Shown: positions 58,167 through 64,000 of the stretch, one piece after another
How the letters are laid out: the number at the start of each line of letters is the position of its first letter
Position numbering within the stretch: the first letter of the stretch is position 1
Assembly (NCBI RefSeq): GCF_004331285.1
Contig: NZ_SJOH01000001.1
Location: 186,001 to 250,000, forward strand
DNA length: 64,000 nt
Direction of reading: 5' to 3'
Origin: Acinetobacter sp. ANC 3781
Lineage (GTDB): Bacteria; Pseudomonadota; Gammaproteobacteria; Pseudomonadales; Moraxellaceae
Program-made: the position numbers and the translations under genes
Notes under the pieces: generated by a model
The model's input: only the letters and a program-made list of their open reading frames with translations
Database searches by the model: none
Told to the model about the DNA's origin: nothing

Positions 58167-59393
58167 ATGATTAATTTTAAAAAGATGTGTAAAAATCGTT
58201 TTACCCCTTGCCTGTATTTAAGTCTAGGCTGCCTGACTTCTACTGTAAACTCTGCAGATTTACCTCAAATTAAACATCACCCTATAAATGATATTGTTCA
58301 GCAGAATACTGTCAAAAAACTTATTTCTTCAGCAAAGAAAACCACTAAAATTGATCAGATGCGCATTATGCATATCGATATTGACTATATATATGACAAA
58401 GACAAAAAACAGCAACAGGAGAATATTCGGACTTTAATAGAACGGATTCAACAGATTCAACCTAATACCATTTTTTTACAAGCTTTTGCTGATCCAGATG
58501 CGAATGGTTCAACAGATCGGGTCTACTTTAAAAACCGTCATATTCCCTTAAGAGAAAATCTTTTTCCAGTTCTAGTAAAGCAAATTCGTAGCAAAACTCA
58601 GGTAAAACATATATATGCGTGGCTGCCTTTAATGGCTTGGGAATTTCCAAAAAGCTACCACATTCCCTATGTTTTACATAGTGAAGGCGGAAAGCAAGGT
58701 TATATTCGGGTTTCTCCATTTGATCAACAAAACCTGAAATATGTTTCTGAAATTTATTTAGATTTTATGAAGTCTAATTCAGTGGATGGAGTACTCTATC
58801 ATGATGATATTACCCTGAATGATTATGAAGATATTTCTGCTCCTGCCCGAAAGATGTATCAATCGTGGGGGTTTAATTCAGAGCAGATATCAAAACTCCA
58901 AAATTTTCCAAAAAAAGCACCATTAGCTCAACACAAAACAGCATATCTTGATCAATTTGCTGAAGGTATTAGCAAGATACTTAAACAACAGCAACCAAAT
59001 ATCCTTACTGCACGAAATATGTATGCACCCGTGGTATTAAATCCAGTAAGTGAGAACTGGTTTAGCCAGTCGATGCCCAGCACATATAAATACTATGATT
59101 ATAATGCCATCATGGCGATGCCCTATATGGAAGAAGCCGATGATCATCAGCAGTTCTATTTAGATTTAATTCAACAATCAAAAAAATACGACCCAGAATT
59201 GAGTCGTACCATCTTTGAACTTCAAGCTGTGAATTGGAGAAATAATCAGAAAATATCTACCCAAGAACTTACAGAAACCATCAAGTTTTTAGAGAAACAT
59301 GGAGTAAAACATATTGGTTATTACCCCGATGACTTTGTTACTGAACACCCTCAACCTTCTAGGCTGAAACACGCTTTTTTAACTGATGATTAA
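58167..59393 (+). CDS. Exported stand-alone PgaB-type glycoside hydrolase (GH153-like), pga-linked
   Basis: 408 residues. The N-terminal 30 residues form a signal peptide (type I cleavage near STVNSA; a Cys at 22 makes lipidation a weak alternative). The rest matches the C-terminal hydrolase half of E. coli PgaB throughout: MHIDIDYIYDKD (about 68-80), FLQAFADPDANGSTDRVYF (103-121), IYAWLPLMAWEF, GVLYHDDITLNDYED (208-222, acidic catalytic motif), TARNMYAP, AIMAMPYMEE, ELQAVNWRNN and GYYPDDF. That domain cuts partly deacetylated poly-GlcNAc. There is no deacetylase domain. The gene is convergent with pgaD, and the two overlap by 35 bp. I infer a periplasmic partner for the operon's PgaB. Confidence 0.9.
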   Translation: MINFKKMCKNRFTPCLYLSLGCLTSTVNSADLPQIKHHPINDIVQQNTVKKLISSAKKTTKIDQMRIMHIDIDYIYDKDKKQQQENIRTLIERIQQIQPNTIFLQAFADPDANGSTDRVYFKNRHIPLRENLFPVLVKQIRSKTQVKHIYAWLPLMAWEFPKSYHIPYVLHSEGGKQGYIRVSPFDQQNLKYVSEIYLDFMKSNSVDGVLYHDDITLNDYEDISAPARKMYQSWGFNSEQISKLQNFPKKAPLAQHKTAYLDQFAEGISKILKQQQPNILTARNMYAPVVLNPVSENWFSQSMPSTYKYYDYNAIMAMPYMEEADDHQQFYLDLIQQSKKYDPELSRTIFELQAVNWRNNQKISTQELTETIKFLEKHGVKHIGYYPDDFVTEHPQPSRLKHAFLTDD

Positions 59394-59865
59394 CCTCAAA
59401 AAATTCTAACTTCCCTTTATTATCATAATAAAGGGTTAGATTTTTTGCCTGTTGCATATTCAGAATATCTATCGTATTAACCATAAAACTCCTTGCAAGC
59501 TGTTGTTCATCTATGGCTAAAGGAGTACTACGACGCTCACGGTTATAAAAGCGAATCCAGTTATATGTTGCCCAAAGCAGCAGTGCACATATAAAGGTGG
59601 TAATCATCATGATGATATTCATTAGACTCAACTGGCTATCGGGTGCCGCTTGGATCACCAGTTGTTGATAAATCGTTTTACCTTCTACCCACCAGAAAAA
59701 TCCTGTCAACAGTGGCATGAACAACCACATAAAAGTAAGCCAACCTGCAATTTGCAAACTATAACCCACTGACTTATTTTTTACATATTCAGGTTTATCA
59801 ATATAAGCAGGAAGTTCTAACTTCGACTCATCTTTAACAATATGAAGTTTATCTATATTAGTCAT
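59359..59865 (-). CDS. pgaD: Poly-GlcNAc synthase auxiliary subunit PgaD
   Basis: 168 residues with two transmembrane helices (about 35-60 and 80-105) and a cytoplasmic C-terminus, the PgaD layout. PgaD stabilises PgaC and takes part in c-di-GMP binding. It overlaps the end of pgaC by 8 bp. The last 12 codons overlap the convergent hydrolase gene, and the hydrolase terminator runs through its 3' part, so the codons for YYDNKGKLEFF are also an antisense hairpin. Confidence 0.88.
   Translation of the reverse strand: MTNIDKLHIVKDESKLELPAYIDKPEYVKNKSVGYSLQIAGWLTFMWLFMPLLTGFFWWVEGKTIYQQLVIQAAPDSQLSLMNIIMMITTFICALLLWATYNWIRFYNRERRSTPLAIDEQQLARSFMVNTIDILNMQQAKNLTLYYDNKGKLEFFEVNHQLKKRVSA
59405..59446 (+). 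terminator. Terminator of the hydrolase gene, embedded antisense in pgaD
   Basis: CCCTTTATTAT-C-ATAATAAAGGG perfect inverted repeat, extended outward by TCTAA/TTAGA and followed by six T on the plus strand. It lies 12 bp after the hydrolase stop, inside the pgaD coding sequence. Confidence 0.75.
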
Positions 59866-61126
59866 TTTTCATCTCTCCTCTAAAACCACGATCTGGACTA
59901 ACCCATCGAGCACGCTTTTGAGTTTTGAAAATTGTTTTGGGTAATGCGACGACCGTGGTGAGCATCGCTAGTATCCAGAAGAATAATGGATACCAGATCA
60001 CCCAAAAATAGTTCCTGAACATTCGGTCTTTATCATAAGACTTATCAATCCATAAACTGACAAAGAACTGGATAAGACACGTTAGCCCCAGAATCACCCC
60101 ATACCATTGAGGAAAGAGCGATTGAATTGCCCATTCGCCCGGTAAAGAGAAAAACAGACCATATAAATACAAAAGAATAATACCAAACATCACATATGCC
60201 CAAACCACACTGATAACGGATTCCAGAGCAATTGGCCACATCCGGCGCAAATTCCACTTAAACAGTTTAGGGAGATAAGCGATTAAAACTTCAATTCCGC
60301 CTTGCGCCCAACGTAAGCGTTGCTTCCATAACCCGTTGATTGTTTCTGGCATATAAATGTAACAAAGTGCTCGTGGTACATATTGCAAATCCCAATGGTC
60401 AAACTGTAAACGCCATGACACATCAATATCCTCTGTAATCATGTCATCACGCCAATAACCAATACGGTCTAAAGCAGTTTTACGAAAACCGGCAATTGCA
60501 CCCGAAACTGTAAAAATCCGTCCATAAGTTCGTTGGGCGCGTTTAATCAAACCAATGATCGAGGAAAACTCACCCACTTGAATTTTACCGAGGATACTAG
60601 AACGGTTCACAATACGAGGATTACCCGTTACCGCACCAATTCTCGGGAAGCGGGTTAAATGATGCATCATCCATAAAACAGCATGCGGATGTAATAAGGC
60701 ATCACCATCAATACAGACCAGATATTCATTTTGACTGACCATTGCACCTGCACGAAGCGCATAAGCCTTACCTTGATTTTCAGCTAAATGAACCACTCTC
60801 AATTTTGGGTATTGCTGTAAAAGTGAATCTAGAATTTCAGCAGTTTTGTCTCGACTTCCATCATTCACTGCAATCACTTCAAAATTTGGGTACTGAGATT
60901 GCATTGCAAATTTAATCGTTTCTCGGACCTGTGCTTCTTCATTAAAACAAGGAATAACAATACTACAGCCATGTTCACTTGGTTTTGGTAAGGCTGTTTT
61001 TTTAACTTCGTGCTTTAAGTAAAACCAGATCCCCCCCGCTATCCAAAGCCATGCCATAAATAAAGGATAGAAAAAGGCAAAGCCAAAATAAAAATCACTA
61101 AATCTAAGATGAATCAACTCTTCCAT
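59858..61126 (-). CDS. pgaC: Poly-beta-1,6-N-acetylglucosamine synthase PgaC (GT2)
   Basis: 422 residues. Membrane helix near the N-terminus, a GT2 catalytic domain, then membrane helices at the C-terminus (about 310-410). GT2 residues are visible: VIPCFNEEAQV, VNDGSRDKTAEIL, CIDGDALLHP (metal DxD), TEDIDVSWRL (base) and QRLRWAQGG. It polymerises UDP-GlcNAc and moves the chain across the inner membrane. Its ATG overlaps the pgaB stop (TAATG). Confidence 0.96.
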   Translation of the reverse strand: MEELIHLRFSDFYFGFAFFYPLFMAWLWIAGGIWFYLKHEVKKTALPKPSEHGCSIVIPCFNEEAQVRETIKFAMQSQYPNFEVIAVNDGSRDKTAEILDSLLQQYPKLRVVHLAENQGKAYALRAGAMVSQNEYLVCIDGDALLHPHAVLWMMHHLTRFPRIGAVTGNPRIVNRSSILGKIQVGEFSSIIGLIKRAQRTYGRIFTVSGAIAGFRKTALDRIGYWRDDMITEDIDVSWRLQFDHWDLQYVPRALCYIYMPETINGLWKQRLRWAQGGIEVLIAYLPKLFKWNLRRMWPIALESVISVVWAYVMFGIILLYLYGLFFSLPGEWAIQSLFPQWYGVILGLTCLIQFFVSLWIDKSYDKDRMFRNYFWVIWYPLFFWILAMLTTVVALPKTIFKTQKRARWVSPDRGFRGEMKND

Positions 61127-62964
61127 TATTTCATCTCCTTGGCAATGTTGCCTTCAAAAGGATTTCGATAAGTTAATGGACTGTCATTTGAACTAATAGA
61201 CTGGTAAAGATTTTCCTGAAATCGTCTACCTTCGTTTAATTGATAATTATTAAGACCAATTTTTTGTACAGCCAGCCTTTTTAAAACTTGATAATCATAT
61301 TGATATTCTTTCCATTCACTTTTAGATACATTCGGATCAACGGTAAAACTCACAATCAAATGCTGTTTCTGTTTAAGATTCAATTGTTCTAACTGTTTTT
61401 GCATGGCTTTAAATACTTTAGGGTAACGAACAGGATCAAGTTCGAGATATAGGAAGTCGCCTTGAACTAGACAACTATCAAGTAAGAGTTTTAAACCATC
61501 TAAATGCTTATCCTTTAAAGTCATTTTCAATGCAGTCTGATAATTATTACTAATGTTTGTATAATATTTTGCCTTTTCTTTGCTGCGTTCTTTAATTTGA
61601 AAAACTTGTTTCATTTTTTGGCTACAAGCACCATCCCAAGTTTTATCTTGTACGCCACATAAGAACTCATCACCAATTTCTATCATCAAGCCTTCAATTG
61701 ATGAGTTATTCTTGACCAAATCAGCGGTTAACTCATCAAGCTTAAGGCCTTGTTGTGTTTCCAGACTTATAGGCAGTTCCGCATATACTCGATTATTGAT
61801 GCGTGTGCGCGCCTGCCAAACTGTTCGATTCAGCAAATCTTGGCGCATATGAAGCTGCTGATTTGGGAAATAAGCAACGTCTATTTTTCCATCCCCATTT
61901 TCGTCAGCCACTGCTTTTAATACAATCGTATTGGTTTTTAATGAATTAACTTGATCTAATAACTGTCCAAGTTTTTGATCGAATACTTGATTGTTTTTGC
62001 TGACCATTTCACTTAATTCGAAACGAATAATACTTTTGCGTTGCTTATAGAGTGCTCGTGCAAAAGTCAAAAAATCCAGCATTTCCTCATGGATCATTTC
62101 AGGCGTTGGATTATTCATAATCAAGCCGCGTTGATATGTGGCCCCGGAGTCCACAAGTGTAGACATACTGCCCAAGCTAAAAGACATTGGCAATCCTGCC
62201 TTTGCGGCAAGTTGTTCACTTTCTTTTGTTACTGCCCCATAAGGCCAGAAAATAGCTCTGGTATTGATACCTAACTGGAAGTCTAAAATTTCCTTAGATT
62301 TTCTTAAATCCGCAATCACTCGTTTTTGATAAGCTTGTTCAGATTCATATTTACCCAGCTTAGGCAAATATTCACGGGTAATTGCAGCAGGCTGCATATT
62401 TTTTTGTGGATTGCCAAGAATACCTTTATGTAAATCGTCTGAGTGTGAAGCAAAATCGACTAAACCTGATTCTTGCATTTCACGCATTTGATCCCAGGTC
62501 ATTAAATTATTTTCACCATAGGCAGAATAGGCATCTTTGTTGTTGCCATTAATCCAACTGGTTGGAATTGCAAATACGGCTGGAAAATCATATTGCTTCA
62601 ATAAAGGGAAAACTCGGGTATAACTACTTAATGCCCCATCATCGAAAGTCAACAATACTGATTTAGGAGGCAGGCTCTTTTTCTTTTGACGTGCTTCCCA
62701 CACATCTTGCAGGCGAATTGGATGCCATCCTTCTTGTTGAATCCACGCAAAAAATTGTGCTAAATTTTTAGTACTAATTGCATAAACATCTCGATCCCCC
62801 ACCTTAGCGACATCATCTCGTACATCATGAAAAGTAAGAGTTACAAAAAGATTATCTGGCATTTCAATTGCTGAATTTGTCACATTTTGAGCCAAACTTA
62901 CGCTAGGAATTGCTAAATTTGTTGTCAACACTACAGCGAATAAAATTGTTGCAATTTTTCTCAT
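61126..62964 (-). CDS. pgaB: Poly-GlcNAc deacetylase PgaB with degenerate hydrolase domain
   Basis: 612 residues. Signal peptide ending SVSLA, no lipobox Cys (E. coli PgaB is a lipoprotein). The NodB-type deacetylase domain (about 40-300) keeps the metal/catalytic motifs LTFDDG (107-110) and SHSDDLH (His174, His179). The C-terminal half (about 310-612) still follows the PgaB hydrolase fold (TIVLKAVADENGDGKIDVAYFPNQ; GLMIEIGDEFLCG). It lacks the acidic sites: the HDDxxLxDYED motif reads EIGDEFLCG, and the DLDYVYD segment reads FELSEMVSK. I infer deacetylation without cleavage. Both ends overlap neighbours as TAATG. Confidence 0.92.
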   Translation of the reverse strand: MRKIATILFAVVLTTNLAIPSVSLAQNVTNSAIEMPDNLFVTLTFHDVRDDVAKVGDRDVYAISTKNLAQFFAWIQQEGWHPIRLQDVWEARQKKKSLPPKSVLLTFDDGALSSYTRVFPLLKQYDFPAVFAIPTSWINGNNKDAYSAYGENNLMTWDQMREMQESGLVDFASHSDDLHKGILGNPQKNMQPAAITREYLPKLGKYESEQAYQKRVIADLRKSKEILDFQLGINTRAIFWPYGAVTKESEQLAAKAGLPMSFSLGSMSTLVDSGATYQRGLIMNNPTPEMIHEEMLDFLTFARALYKQRKSIIRFELSEMVSKNNQVFDQKLGQLLDQVNSLKTNTIVLKAVADENGDGKIDVAYFPNQQLHMRQDLLNRTVWQARTRINNRVYAELPISLETQQGLKLDELTADLVKNNSSIEGLMIEIGDEFLCGVQDKTWDGACSQKMKQVFQIKERSKEKAKYYTNISNNYQTALKMTLKDKHLDGLKLLLDSCLVQGDFLYLELDPVRYPKVFKAMQKQLEQLNLKQKQHLIVSFTVDPNVSKSEWKEYQYDYQVLKRLAVQKIGLNNYQLNEGRRFQENLYQSISSNDSPLTYRNPFEGNIAKEMK

Positions 62965-64000
62965 TAAAAATTCCCCTTAAAACCAAGCACTGCGTAAGTT
63001 CTTTTTTCATCTATACCATCATAAGGATGTGTTCCCCATCCTATTCCGTAATTCAAATTCCAGGTCCGCGAAAGTTGCCAGTCATGTTGGTAAAATGCGT
63101 TATAAATCGGTTTTGAGGAAAATCCGTCTTGCCCAAAAGTTCCGATGGTTGCTTCGAAATGTTGTGTGAAATTTCTGTCATGTCTACGCCAAGTAATCCA
63201 ATCATGTTGTAAAGTGAGTTCTGCGCTATAACTTTCATTAGGATTGAAATAATCAACTTGTACATCATCATTTTTACTGTAATATCCGCCTAAAATAAAA
63301 CTGGTAATATGATGCGGGGCCGCAAAAACCCGTTGCTTAAAGTAGGCAGAGACTTCCTGACGGGTATTTCCATCATCGATATCAGTTAATTGATAAGCTG
63401 TACCCGCTTCACGAGATTCATTGTGATTCCAGTTCAGACCAAAAGTATAAGATTGACCTTCATTACCTTTTTTTATAGCTTGTAATGGAATATCGGCCTG
63501 ACTATTAAAACCTAAAACATACTGCCAGTGATCACTCAACCATTGTGACCAGTCCACTTGTACTCCAAAACGATCATCTTCATTATCTATACTTTGAGAA
63601 AGCATGATATTGGCGGCTTTACGACGCGATTCCCATTCAAGTCCAAGTCCCACACGTTGATCATCAATTTTGCCATCCTCATAATTCGCCCAACGATTAC
63701 TATGATTGGCATAAGCACGAAAAGTATCAAAAAACCATGGGGTATTAATACGTGTTAAATTCTCCTGTTCACGACTGCCTTTTAAACGATTCAGAACAGC
63801 AGAGTTATCAGATTCATTTTTTGAAAAAGTACTCTGATGCTGAATGGAGAAACGATTACGATCGTCAAGTTCTTTTTTGCTTTTTACAACACCAGAATCT
63901 CCTGGCATGGCTTCCATAAGATAAGCATTCTGCTTACGCCATTCTGAAATATCACCTAATGCCTGCATATTCTCTAAGTGATTGATTCGTATTAAGGAAT
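62964..64000 (-). CDS. pgaA: Poly-GlcNAc outer-membrane porin PgaA (C-terminal part, cut by window end)
   Basis: About 345 residues are visible, and the frame is open to base 64000, so the start lies outside. The visible part is the C-terminal beta-barrel: alternating aromatic and polar strands (YANHSNRWANYEDGKIDDQRVGLGLEW, WQYVLGFNSQADIPLQ), ending TYAVLGFKGNF with a terminal Phe, the outer-membrane signature. The periplasmic TPR domain of PgaA would be beyond the window. It exports dPNAG. Its stop overlaps the pgaB ATG. The Met at 63968 is internal. Confidence 0.9.
   Translation of the reverse strand, partial: SLIRINHLENMQALGDISEWRKQNAYLMEAMPGDSGVVKSKKELDDRNRFSIQHQSTFSKNESDNSAVLNRLKGSREQENLTRINTPWFFDTFRAYANHSNRWANYEDGKIDDQRVGLGLEWESRRKAANIMLSQSIDNEDDRFGVQVDWSQWLSDHWQYVLGFNSQADIPLQAIKKGNEGQSYTFGLNWNHNESREAGTAYQLTDIDDGNTRQEVSAYFKQRVFAAPHHITSFILGGYYSKNDDVQVDYFNPNESYSAELTLQHDWITWRRHDRNFTQHFEATIGTFGQDGFSSKPIYNAFYQHDWQLSRTWNLNYGIGWGTHPYDGIDEKRTYAVLGFKGNF

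Overview
The window is a chromosomal stretch of a gammaproteobacterium that looks like Acinetobacter. It is AT-rich, with many short lipoproteins and a genus-like set of orders: pepP/ygfB divergent from a coiled-coil gene, zapA and 6S RNA; rnfB-nth; adk-DUF445; cysD/cysN as separate genes; GTP-type pckG; pgaABCD. The genus call is inference from protein character and synteny; I cannot name a species.

Layout. 0-2.6 kb: pepP (cut by the window edge), ygfB, a coiled-coil protein, zapA and 6S RNA. 2.6-11.2 kb: an accessory block (an EAL phosphodiesterase with a degenerate GGDEF domain, three small unknown genes, a copper P-type ATPase with four YHS domains and its divergent CueR-like regulator). 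It separates 6S RNA from fau, which adjoin in E. coli. 11.2-27.2 kb: mostly housekeeping (fau, lon, an unassigned terminated RNA, an M28 peptidase, rlmH, a LigB-type dioxygenase, a META/DUF4377 lipoprotein, gdhA, rnfB-nth, adk, DUF445, mrdA-rsmD). 27.2-34.1 kb: small lipoproteins, a TSUP permease, an acyltransferase, two NlpE-like proteins and a LuxR-type regulator.

34.2-47.6 kb: groES-groEL with a recognisable sigma-32 promoter, a phosphoesterase/lipid kinase pair, pckG, glpD, a KgtP-like MFS transporter followed by a decayed second copy, a methyltransferase, folD, and tRNA-Cys plus tRNA-Leu. 47.7-58 kb: a WYL regulator, a quinone oxidoreductase, DUF2798, a PadR regulator, an AT-rich orphan two-TM protein of unknown function, cysN, cysD, then 1.1 kb of apparently decayed DNA ending in a frameshifted PhnB/VOC pseudogene.

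58-64 kb: the pga (poly-beta-1,6-N-acetylglucosamine) operon on the minus strand, with pgaA cut by the window end. Convergent to it, overlapping the end of pgaD, is a separate exported protein that consists only of the PgaB C-terminal glycoside hydrolase (GH153-like) domain with its acidic motifs intact. The operon's own PgaB keeps its deacetylase motifs, but its C-terminal domain has lost those acidic motifs. The hydrolase function thus seems to have moved to a separate gene whose terminator lies antisense inside pgaD. This split is the most interesting observation in the window.
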